From NCBI GenBank assembly GCA_006384855.1, contig VCJN01003563.1, forward strand, positions 372,001 through 436,000: a stretch of DNA of 64,000 bases, written 5' to 3'. This DNA is from Tetraselmis striata (lineage: Eukaryota; Chlorophyta; Chlorodendrophyceae; Chlorodendrales; Chlorodendraceae). Positions within the stretch are counted from its first letter, which is position 1. Each line of letters opens with the position of its first letter. The translations under genes and the position numbers were made by a program. Positions 1 through 10,400 of the stretch are shown piece after piece. Under the pieces are notes generated by a model. It was not told the DNA's origin. It was given only the letters and a program-made list of their open reading frames with translations, and did no database searches.

Positions 1-479
1 GTGGTCGGTGGGACGAAACGGTATGCCATGAGCGGTGCGAAACGTTCTGTCATCAGTGGGACGAAATCGGTCGGGCGTCGGTGGGACTAAACGTTCTGGC
101 GATAGCGGGACGAAACGGTTTGTCATCAGCGGGACGAAACGGTCTGTCATCAGCGGGACAAAACGGCATGTCATCAGTGGGACGAAACGGTCTGTCATCA
201 GTGGGACAAAACGATTTGTCATCAGTGGGACAAAACGATTTGTCATCAGCGGGACGAAACGGTTTGTCATCAGTGGGACGAAACGGTTTGTCATCAGTGG
301 GACGAAACGGTTTGTCATCAGTGGGACGAAACGGTTTGTCATCAGTGGGACAAAACGGTATGTCATCAGTGGGACAAAACGGTTTGTCATCAGTGGGACG
401 AAACGGTTTGTCATCAGCGGGACGAAACGGTCTGTCGTCAGCGGGACGAAACGGTTTGTCATCAGTGGGACAAAATGGG
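1..479. repeat. 24-bp minisatellite array 1
   Basis: Head-to-tail copies of a 24-bp unit whose core reads GTCATCAGTGGGACGAAACG, degenerate near the window edge and regular from about 95. Because 24 is divisible by three, the array stays open in several frames and would read as octapeptide repeats (FVISGTKR or GLSSVGRN on +, NRFVPLMT on -). It starts just past a GTGAGG splice donor of the minus-strand exon at 486-1311, so it most likely lies in that gene's intron and the apparent coding is a by-product. The left end is cut by the window. Confidence 0.9.
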
Positions 480-485
480 CCTCAC

Positions 486-1311
486 CACGGAGAATGGCGT
501 TGTCGTCCTCGGCCCACGACTTGTAGTAGTAGTAGACGCAAATCTTGGTCATCCAGGGAGGTAGGTGCTTCTTGAAGGTCTCGCTGTTTCCGTCATGAAA
601 AGGCATGATCTCGACGTGACCGAGGTCATCCGAGAAGAAGTGCTCGAGAAACATGCGCACATGCTCCCTCGGTCCGGTCTGTCTGCTCTCGTATTGCTTG
701 CGCTGCCTGATGTACGTGGGTTCGTTATCCACCACCGACCGCTGGATCACGAGACGTCTGTGTTTCGAGACCTGATGCAAGACCTCCCACGCACGCCCAC
801 ACGTGTAGATGGGGCCGCGATGATCGAAAGATCGCAAGTAGCCACCGTGATCGAACATGTAATCGAACTTGTCGGATGCCGACTCGTAGCCACCCCTGAG
901 AACCTGAGCGAGCCGGTCAAAGGAGCGGTTCTGATTGCCAGAGTATACGGTCAACGCACGGTCCAGCACGGCATCAACGAGGGCCTCTCCGCACTGTGTG
1001 TATAGCTTGTGCACGCACTTGCGCGAACAGCATGGCGACTGCTCGCTAGCCTCCTTGGCGAGCATGAGGCGGATGCAATCGCGAGAGGTGCGCTTGCTGA
1101 TCAGGGACGAGACCTTGCCATTACCGCTTTCGGCGACCTCATCGCAGCCCTTGCCCCACGTGTACTTCCTTTTCTCAGGCTCCTTACGATCACTCGCATG
1201 CGCGTCGCAATCACACGAGTACCCGCTGCGGCACGAACACAGCGGTAATGTAACTGTAGTGTCCGACTCGCCGGATCCTGGAGAAGAGGCCATGCTTTCG
1301 ACCGCCGCCAT
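486..1311 (-). CDS. First exon of a cysteine-rich, possibly transposase-derived protein (upstream copy)
   Basis: Upstream, near-identical copy of the exon at 3131-3956. ATG is at 1311 and the exon runs to 486, ending in a phase-1 GTGAGG donor, giving about 275 residues. Visible features are an early Cys cluster, a CCSRKC motif and an aromatic PPWMTKICVYYYYKSWAE stretch near the end. This layout resembles the N-terminal part of DDE-transposase-like proteins, but no catalytic region is seen, so that is a weak inference. This copy still faces left-hand flanking DNA, so remaining exons could lie outside the window; it is therefore the better candidate for the functional copy. Confidence 0.5.
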
Positions 1312-1854
1312 GCAGCGCGGGGCGAGTGGGTGGGGGGGGTGAAGGACTGTGATCTGTGGTGAGGAAGAGTGACGGCCGATGACCGTTCTCGGACGGGCCG
1401 TTGACCGGGGTGCATAATATCCAGGTACGGGTCAAAATAATTGATGACTCAAATACCGTGTTATTTCGTGCTTCTTTCGTATGTCGGAAATAGTTCTATA
1501 CTAGTAAGTACACCCGAATCCAATCCAAGGAATATATCATCCCATGAAGGAATATTATTGCCACGCCACTGTACTCTCGTACCGTTATGACTCTCGAGTA
1601 GGGAATATTTTATCTTCCAGTAATAGTAATATATAGTCGCAGTAGTTAGCCCTGTATATTCGTCGCGGTGCAAAATACATGAACCTGATGACGACGACGA
1701 GGTACACTATAGTGTGCGCACGCGCGCCGTTGGTCCAGCAGGGGTCAGAGCGGCGGCAGACAGAAACCACGTCATTTCCACCTCTCCCTCACCGCTTCCC
1801 ACTAAGAAACCCGCTCATCTACCGCGTCAACCTACCTACCGCCAGAATGGCGCC
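1312..1854. promoter_or_regulatory. Divergent intergenic promoter region, copy 1
   Basis: 543 bp between two start codons pointing away from each other (ATG at 1311 on -, ATG at 1855 on +). It holds a run of 8 G at 1332-1339, AT-rich stretches including TAATATATAG near 1628, and ACACTATAGTGT. It is duplicated at 3957-4497. Promoter function is inferred from the geometry only. Confidence 0.55.
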
Positions 1855-1915
1855 GAAGAAGAACGAGCCTGCCAAGGACAAGGAAGACAAGGACGACGCC
1901 ACCCCAGGTGAGTTG
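1855..1915 (+). pseudogene. Orphan duplicate of exon 1 of the 4498-11750 gene
   Basis: Same sequence as the exon at 4498-4558: an ATG followed by a Lys/Glu/Asp-rich peptide (MAPKKNEPAKDKEDKDDATP) and a phase-1 donor, CCAG|GTGAGT. Downstream it has only two 121-bp repeats and a minisatellite before the next duplicated unit, so it lacks its exon 2. It could only be used by splicing over the second unit to 5752, where the phase would fit. Confidence 0.65.
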
Positions 1916-1920
1916 CGCGC

Positions 1921-2162
1921 GCGTACAGTAGCTGCCTGCCTGCTCGACGCGTGATACGGCCAGATCTAGCGAGTTCGGTTAGGGTTCACTGTAGAAGCGG
2001 TGTAATCTAGGACCACTCGAGGTGTAGGCAGACGAGTGGCAGCGTACAGTAGCCGCCTGCCTGCTCGACGCGTGATGCGGCCAGATCTAGCGAGTTCGGT
2101 TAGGGTTCCCTGTAGAAGCGGTGTAATCTAGGACCGCTCGAGGTGTAGGCAGACGAGTGGGA
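1921..2162. repeat. 121-bp tandem repeat, two copies
   Basis: Two adjacent copies (1921-2041, 2042-2162) of a 121-bp unit starting GCGTACAGTAG and containing GGTTAGGGTT. It lies directly downstream of the orphan exon 1, within what was intron 1. The corresponding place in the second duplicated unit has three copies (4572-4934), so copy number differs between otherwise near-identical duplicates. Confidence 0.9.
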
Positions 2163-2403
2163 ATAGAAACCCAAACGAGACGAGCGGCATCAGGGTCCTG
2201 CAGGGTAGTATTACGTCCCGTCGAGGCAGCTGTTGCAAGCAGTAAGGATGCTAATTGGTGGTGGGAGGGGGTGGGGGTGAAGAGCGGCCAGGGGGAACCT
2301 CTGCCTGTACTCCGCCGTAAGGAGTGGTTTAATATTAGTGTGAAGCGCAGTACTTAAAGACATTACATTATTAAACCGCAGTACATAATGTATTGAAAAT
2401 AGT

Positions 2404-3120
2404 TTTGTCATCAGTGGGACAAAACGGTTTGTCATCAGTGGGACGAAACGGTTTGTCATCAGTGGGACGAAACGGTTTGTCATCAGCGGGACGAAACGGT
2501 TTGTCATCAGTGGGACGAAACGGTTTGTCATCAGCGGGATGAAACGGTTTGTCATCAGCGGGACGAAACGGTTTGTCATCAGCGGGACGAAACGGTTTGT
2601 CATCAGTGGGACAAAACGGTTTGTCATCAGTGGGACGAAACGGTTTGTCATCAGTGGGACCAAACGGTTTGTCATCAGGGGGACCAAACGGTTTGTCAAC
2701 AGCGGGACGAAACGGTTTGTCATCAGCGGGACAAAACGTTCTGTCATCAGTGGGACGAAACGGTCTGTCATCAGTGGGACCAAACGGTTTGTCATCAGTG
2801 GGACGAAACGTTCTGTCATCAGTGGGACGAAACGGTTTGTCATCAGTGGGACGAAACGTTCTGTCATCAGTGGGACGAAACGGTTTGTCATCAGTGGGAC
2901 GAAACGTTCTGTCATCAGTGGGACGAAACGGTTTGTCATCAGTGGGACGAAACGGTTTGTCATCAGTGGGACGAAACGGTTTGTCATCAGTGGGACAAAA
3001 CGGTATGTCATCAGTGGGACAAAACGGTTTGTCATCAGTGGGACGAAACGGTTTGTCATCAGCGGGACGAAACGGTCTGTCGTCAGCGGGACGAAACGGT
3101 TTGTCATCAGTGGGACAAAA
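2404..3120. repeat. 24-bp minisatellite array 2
   Basis: About 30 copies of the 24-bp unit. Single-base variants (GTTCT versus GGTTT; GACCAAAC, GACAAAAC, GACGAAAC) recur in the same order in array 3, showing block duplication. It joins the right end of unit 1 (intron 1 of the + gene) to the left end of unit 2 (intron of the - gene), so it sits exactly on the duplication junction. Confidence 0.92.
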
Positions 3121-3130
3121 TGGGCCTCAC

Positions 3131-3956
3131 CACGGAGAATGGCGTTGTCGTCCTCGGCCCACGACTTGTAGTAGTAGTAGACGCAAATCTTGGTCATCCA
3201 GGGAGGTAGGTGCTTCTTGAAGGTCTCGCTGTTTCCGTCATGAAAAGGCATGATCTCGACGTGACCGAGGTCATCCGAGAAGAAGTGCTCGAGAAACATG
3301 CGCACATGCTCCCTCGGTCCGGTCTGTCTGCTCTCGTATTGCTTGCGCTGCCTGATGTACGTGGGTTCGTTATCCACCACCGACCGCTGGATCACGAGAC
3401 GTCTGTGTTTCGAGACCTGATGCAAGACCTCCCACGCACGCCCACACGTGTAGATGGGGCCGCGATGATCGAAAGATCGCAAGTAGCCACCGTGATCGAA
3501 CATGTAATCGAACTTGTCGGATGCCGACTCGTAGCCACCCCTGAGAACCTGAGCGAGCCGGTCAAAGGAGCGGTTCTGATTGCCAGAGTATACGGTCAAC
3601 GCACGGTCCAGCACGGCATCAACGAGGGCCTCTCCGCACTGTGTGTATAGCTTGTGCACGCACTTGCGCGAACAGCATGGCGACTGCTCGCTAGCCTCCT
3701 TGGCGAGCATGAGGCGGATGCAATCGCGAGAGGTGCGCTTGCTGATCAGGGACGAGACCTTGCCATTACCGCTTTCGGCGACCTCATCGCAGCCCTTGCC
3801 CCACGTGTACTTCCTTTTCTCAGGCTCCTTACGATCACTCGCATGCGCGTCGCAATCACACGAGTACCCGCTGCGGCACGAACACAGCGGTAATGTAACT
3901 GTAGTGTCCGACTCGCCGGATCCTGGAGAAGAGGCCATGCTTTCGACCGCCGCCAT
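3131..3956 (-). CDS. First exon of a cysteine-rich, possibly transposase-derived protein (downstream copy)
   Basis: ATG at 3956. Reading on the minus strand gives a 275-residue exon with an N-terminal CSCRSGYSCDCD cluster, a CCSRKCVHKL motif, several HxxxR-rich basic segments and a C-terminal PPWMTKICVYYYY block, ending in a phase-1 GTGAGG donor at 3130-3125. If the donor is ignored, the frame stays open for about 580 residues through the minisatellite; intron retention could thus give an octapeptide-tailed protein, but the donor makes splicing likelier. This copy is cut off from the gene's other exons by the tandem duplication, so it is probably a partial gene. Family unrecognised. Confidence 0.5.
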
Positions 3957-4497
3957 GCAGCGCGGGGCGAGTGGGTGGGGGGGGGGGGGGTGAAGGACTG
4001 TGATCTGTGGTGAGGAAGAGTGACGGCCGATGACCGTTCTCGGACGGGCCGTTGACCGGGGTGCATAATATCCAGGTACGGGTCAAAATAATTGATGACT
4101 CAAATACCGTGTTATTTCGTGCTTCTTTCGTATGTCGGAAATAGTTCTATACTAGTAAGTACACCCGAATCCAATCCAAGGAATATATCATCCCATGAAG
4201 GAATATTATTGCCACGCCACTGTACTCTCGTACCGTTATGACTCTCGAGTAGGGAATATTTTATCTTCCAGTAATAGTAATATATAGTCGCAGTAGTTAG
4301 CCCTGTATATTCGTCGCGGTGCAAAATACATGAACCTGATGACGACGACGAGGTACACTATAGTGTGCGCACGCGCGCCGTTGGTCCAGCAGGGGTCAGA
4401 GCGGCGGCAGACAGAAACCACGTCATTTCCACCTCTCCCTCACCGCTTCCCACTAAGAAACCCGCTCATCTACCGCGTCAACCTACCTACCGCCAGA
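3957..4497. promoter_or_regulatory. Divergent intergenic promoter region, copy 2
   Basis: 541 bp between ATG 3956 (-) and ATG 4498 (+). Near-identical to 1312-1854, but its G run is 14 (3977-3990) instead of 8. It is the immediate upstream region of the long + strand gene and so presumably its promoter. No motif was confirmed beyond AT-rich patches. Confidence 0.55.
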
Positions 4498-7400
4498 ATG
4501 GCGCCGAAGAAGAACGAGCCTGCCAAGGACAAGGAAGACAAGGACGACGCCACCCCAGGTGAGTTGCGCGCGCGTACAGTAGCTGCCTGCCTGCTCGACG
4601 CGTGATACGGCCAGATCTAGCGAGTTCGGTTAGGGTTCACTGTAGAAGCGGTGTAATCTAGGACCACTCGAGGTGTAGGCAGACGAGTGGCAGCGTACAG
4701 TAGCCGCCTGCCTGCTCGACGCGTGATACGGCCAGATCTAGCGAGTTCGGTTAGGGTTCACTGTAGAAGCGGTGTAATCTAGGACCACTCGAGGTGTAGG
4801 CAGACGAGTGGCAGCGTACAGTAGCCGCCTGCCTGCTCGACGCGTGATGCGGCCAGATCTAGCGAGTTCGGTTAGGGTTCCCTGTAGAAGCGGTGTAATC
4901 TAGGACCGCTCGAGGTGTAGGCAGACGAGTGGGAATAGAAACCCAAACGAGACGAGCGGCATCAGGGTCCTGCAGGGTAGTATTACGTCCCGTCGAGGCA
5001 GCTGTTGCAAGCAGTAAGGATGCTAATTGGTGGTGGGAGGGGGTGGGGGTGAAGAGCGGCCAGGGGGAACCTCTGCCTGTACTCCGCCGTAAGGAGTGGT
5101 TTAATATTAGTGTGAAGCGCAGTACTTAAAGACATTACATTATTAAACCGCAGTACATAATGTATTGAAAATAGTTTTGTCATCAGTGGGACAAAACGGT
5201 TTGTCATCAGTGGGACGAAACGGTTTGTCATCAGTGGGACGAAACGGTTTGTCATCAGCGGGACGAAACGGTTTGTCATCAGTGGGACGAAACGGTTTGT
5301 CATCAGCGGGACGAAACGGTTTGTCATCAGCGGGACGAAACGGTTTGTCATCAGCGGGACGAAACGGTTTGTCATCAGTGGGACAAAACGGTTTGTCATC
5401 AGTGGGACGAAACGGTTTGTCATCAGTGGGACCAAACGGTTTGTCATCAGGGGGACCAAACGGTTTGTCAACAGCGGGACGAAACGGTTTGTCATCAGCG
5501 GGACGAAACGTTCTGTCATCAGTGGGACGAAACGGTCTGTCATCAGTGGGACCAAACGGTTTGTCATCAGTGGGACGAAACGTTCTGTCATCAGTGGGAC
5601 GAAACCGTCTGTCATCAGTGGGACGAAACGGTCTGTCATCAGTGGGACGAAACGGTTTGTCATCAGTGGGACGAAACGGTCTGTCATCAGTGGGACGAAA
5701 CGGTCTGTCATCAGCGGGACGAAACGGTCTGACAGGATATGATATTTATAGGCCGAAGGTCCAAGCGGACATCAAAACCTACCGAGAAAGCAAAAGAATT
5801 CGATGCGCTCGGAGCGCTAGTAGGGAGAAAACACAAGGCGTCATCTTCTGTGCCAGAGCAGCCGGCGGCGAAGAAGAGCCGTGCAGCCTCAGCTTGTGCA
5901 GCTGGAGCCGGCGCTGAGGCATCAGGTAACCCATGGAAACCGAGCCTTTTAGGAGGTTGGGTGCCGGCTTACGGCACGCACTCGCAAGGAGAAAGATCGG
6001 CCGCCTTGTTTTTGAGGGCCCGAATCAAGAGCGGCCAGGTCCTCTCAGATGCTCAAATGCAGACAGCGCGAAGGCTAATGGATTACGAAAAGCTCATGCA
6101 AGCTTACTATCAATCAGGTCCTTGCCTCTCCAATCATATGATTTTTGTGAGTGCACAGTGTCATATTGACATTGTTTGAAATCATGTGCGTTGACAGGTT
6201 CGAAAGGACGCGCACATGAGACAGTAGCGACTAAAGCTTCAAAGGAATCCAAGGGGAAAGAAAAGGTTTCAAAGACGATTGTGACTCCAGGTAATTGTGA
6301 CTGAAAGTATCAATCCCTGCCTTTGTGAGTGCACTGTGTCATATTGACATTGTTTGAAATCATGTGTGTTGACAGGTTCGAAAGGACGCGCACTTGAGCC
6401 AGTAGCGACTCAAGCTTCAAAGGAATCCAAGGGAAAAGAAAAGGTTTCAGAGACGATTGTGACTCCAGGTAATTGTGACTGAAAGTATCAATCCCTGCCT
6501 TCTCACTCCCTTCGATTACTTTCTCGTCAATGAGTTATCTGACGTTCCAACAGGTCGTAAATTGGCGCAGGCAACCGCGTCGGAAGCAGCTGGTAAATCG
6601 GGATCCCCAGGTAAGAAAAAATACGCTTGGCTTTGATGGTGTATGGCGATACCGTTCAGTAGTTAATCGTGACGCCCACTGCAGGTGTGTTGAGTACTCT
6701 CTACTCATTCTTTACAAGTTCCCCGAATCAAGCCTCTTCTTTGTCTAAAGGTCCATCTCAAGTACCGGAAACAGAGCCTGAGCCTGAGCCTGAAATAGAG
6801 CACACTGAGCCGGAGCCGGAGCCCGAGCCCACTCGGCTTGACCCGGAGCCAGAGGCCGAGCTCGAGACTCCAGCGCCGACTACCGGGCAAGCGTCTGGTT
6901 CTGGAGCCTCTGGTTCTCGAGCCCCTATTGCCGAGGCTCCGAGAATGGTTCCTGAATTCCTCAGTATGTGCACGGATGAAGAGGTCTTCGGCACAGAGGA
7001 AGAACAGAGGCAACGGGCGGCAGAGAAGCGTAAGCAAGCTCTCGACATCACCGGCACTCCTGGACCCGAGAGGAAGACAAAGCTGATGACGGTCGCCTCT
7101 TACGACGACTTCTATGACGAGAGGGACGGGTCCCAAGAAAATGACTCCTACAGCGACTTTACCTCAAAAAGCAAGGAGCTGGACTATCCACTGGTTCAAG
7201 AACACAAGTGCTGAGGTACAGATCTATTTGTACATCGAATTGCACAAGGCGAGCCTGCTGACTGGCAAGGACTTTTTCGATGATCCGAAGGGGCCACTTC
7301 TCGCGTGTATCGGAAAGATCAAGGACGTCGAGCTGGACTCGGCCGGAAACTACGAGGTGAGTAAAGCTTATATGATGTCTGAATTCGTGTCAATGTCGTG

Positions 7401-10400
7401 TTTCAATAAGTATTAATATTCTTATGCTTGTTACCGCAGATATCTCTTGAACCTTATCGCTTGAAAGTGCACAAGGAGTTCAGGATCGATGTCAGCTTTG
7501 AGAGGTTGCTACTCCACGCGATCCAACCGCCACTCTCCTTCCAACCGCGGTTCCAGTCTTACTACGCATGGACTTTGGTCGAGCGCAATGTGCTGGCGCA
7601 GGCGCGGACAGGTTTCGCATCTGGTCAGATTGACATCGATGACTTGGCCAACATTGACAAGGATTTTAAGAACGCGCTTCCATACGTCAACACGTTGGCC
7701 GTCCCGCCGGCCTTGAATGGCTTCAACAACACCGGTGCCGTCGACTGGATCTCTTACGGCCACCTCAGAGTCGAGATTGCTGATCCAGAGGTGAAGACAT
7801 CTCACGGTGGCGACATCAACACGTTATACGCCGACAGAGTCAACCTCGTCGTCGACAAGGATACGGGGCTGCCTTACATTTTCAGCTTCATATCCGATAA
7901 GTTCGTCGCTCCGCCGCCGGAATTTGAATTCCGTTCCCCAAAGCTGCAAGACTGCAATATGGTGGCGCAAAGCTACAAGGTAAAAGCCTATCGCGACCTG
8001 TGGTACCTATCCGGATCAGATATGTGTAGTTACTTGTAAATCAATACACAATGCAACTTACTGACATCCATTTCTTGCATTTGTTATTCAGAGGAATCCT
8101 TCCCTGTCCGCCGAGAATTTCTCGGTGTCCTTTCCAGTAGTCCACAAGAACCGCGATTTTTTCTCCGAAGAGTACGAGCCCCTCGCTCTGACCATGGCCA
8201 ACTTCAAGGAGCTAGTCGCAGCACACGAAGGCGGGGAGAAACCGGGGTTGGCGGATTCAAAGTCCTACAAGCCAGAGATCGACATCATCGTCGAGTTTCT
8301 CCGCGCCCACGGCGCGCGTCAAGCCAACATCGACGGCAGCCACAGACGGGAGGCGAAGCGCATGGTGAAAGAAAACTACCCGGAAATCTACAAAGCCAAC
8401 AAAGGCATCCACCTCACGTCGGCTAAGATGTACATCGGCCTCTCGCCGGAAGTCTGCCGCTACATGTCTATGAAGCTCAACGAGGCGGGTCACACCGTCG
8501 TGGGAGACACGTCGATGCACAAACTCCTGGTGAGTGACCCATTCTCCCAAATTACTATTTAGCTAACCGTGGCAGCAAATAGGCGTAAAGTGTGACAAAA
8601 GTCGTTCTGTCGTTAGCGGGTTAAAAATATGTCAGTGGGACGAAACGGTCTGTCATCAGTGGGACGAAACGGTATGTCATCAGTGGGACGAAACGGTCTG
8701 TCATCAGTGGGACGAAACGGTTTGTCTTCAGTGGGACGAAACGGTTTGTCATCAGTGGGACGAAACGGTTTGTCATCAGCGGGACGAAACGGTTTGTCAT
8801 CAGTGGGACGAAACGGTATGTCATCAGTGGGACGAAACGGTTTGTCATCAGTGGGACGAAACGGTCTGTCATCAGTGGGACGAAACGTTCTGTCATCAGC
8901 GGGACGAAACGGTTTGTCATCGATGTACAATCGTTCGGAATTTTGAAATCGGTGCAATTGTTTCTGCAGAACCTTCGCAGATGTTTTGAGAGCTGGTATG
9001 CAGAACAGGATGCAAATCGCCCCGGCTTTAGGGCACTTCCGCAAATCAGGGTAGTGAAGGAGTTCAAGAAGTCTGAAGTTCTTCTAATTGAACTTGAGAA
9101 GATCGGCATCAAAGATGAGAAGAGCAGCGAGTTCTCAAATTTGATTGACCTCTGCTCGCGCCCACAACGGTGAGCTGCGTACATGATGAAAATTTATCGT
9201 GTTGTTAATGCGGCTAGATTCTGACAAATGATTTGCGCAGTGTTTTTGAGCCCCTTGAGCAGATTTCTGAAGCCTACCGGCATGTGGACCTCGGGGTTCG
9301 AGGATGGGACGAAGCCAGAACCAAACTCCGAGACCTATTTGTGTACTACGAGCAAGAACTCGATAGAGTCGAGCGTCTCAATTACGGCAGGCAACTCACC
9401 CAGAAGGAAGTGAGGAAGGTTTACGAAGCAATTCGGAAGCCTATCAATACAATCCTCGATAACAAGAAGTACGGCTTCGGGAAAGACAGAGCTCACTTCC
9501 GAGTCGCCCTCATGGAGGTAAGTTGTGACCGACCCCAGTGTCTTAATCATATGGAATACTATCATTGATTCCTTTCTCCGTACTGAAGTTTGTTTTTCGA
9601 CCCAAGATATCGGCTTTGGACCCCATGCGCCCTGGCTAGACGAGCCGTCTCTTGCCAAGCAGAGCGACAGCGCGGATCTCCCTGTGGGCCAGATGTACCT
9701 GGTGGTTGGACTGCTCATCCAAGGCGAGCACAGTGTGACCCCGAGCCTCTACGAGCTGGTGGATGACATTAAGCACGCCGGCGACAATGGCCCCATGGCT
9801 GTTACGCACACCAACGCGGAGTGGCTCGCGATGATTGAGACCTGGAGGTTTCGCGATCTCTTGCGTCGAGCAAGCATCAAGCTCATGAATGTCATTGACA
9901 CGGCCAAGGGCAGGGAGACAATCCAACTGCTGACGCCGGACGAACCGGCCAGGAATTGGGGGAAATATCTCTCGGACCACATCATCGATTGGGATGTGCA
10001 AGACAAAGTGTCGGACCAGCAAGCGGCCGCTCGCCTTGACGCCATCACCAAGTTCCGAGCCAAGGTTGATGACCTCGGCCCAGCAGGCTTCCCCAAAAAG
10101 TTCCAGGATTTGTTCAAAGGTGCTCATCGCTCCGGTCCGTTGATGGTCTTGCTGACCCCTCCTGCCAGATGGGGGGACATGAAATCCGCCGATTGTCTCA
10201 CACCACTACCGGTTCGAGAGCATATCGCGGCCACCAACACCACCATCAGGAGTGAGGCGTATCGCATCAAGAATCAGATGCCGGACTTGGTCATCTCCTT
10301 CTTCACAGAGTTTGCTCTTCTGGCATGTGCGCCGGAGCTTATTGCGGTTTCCGCTCCGAATGTTTCTAATTAGCTGTGGATATCGATGAAGGTAACTAAG

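Noticed and set aside
35-526. Long octapeptide-repeat proteins on both strands over the 24-bp arrays
   Set aside because: A 24-bp period keeps all frames open; splice donors and acceptors with matching phase place the arrays in introns.
2080-2110. GGTTAGGGTT as a telomeric repeat or subtelomere signal
   Set aside because: Occurs once per 121-bp intron repeat, never in tandem.
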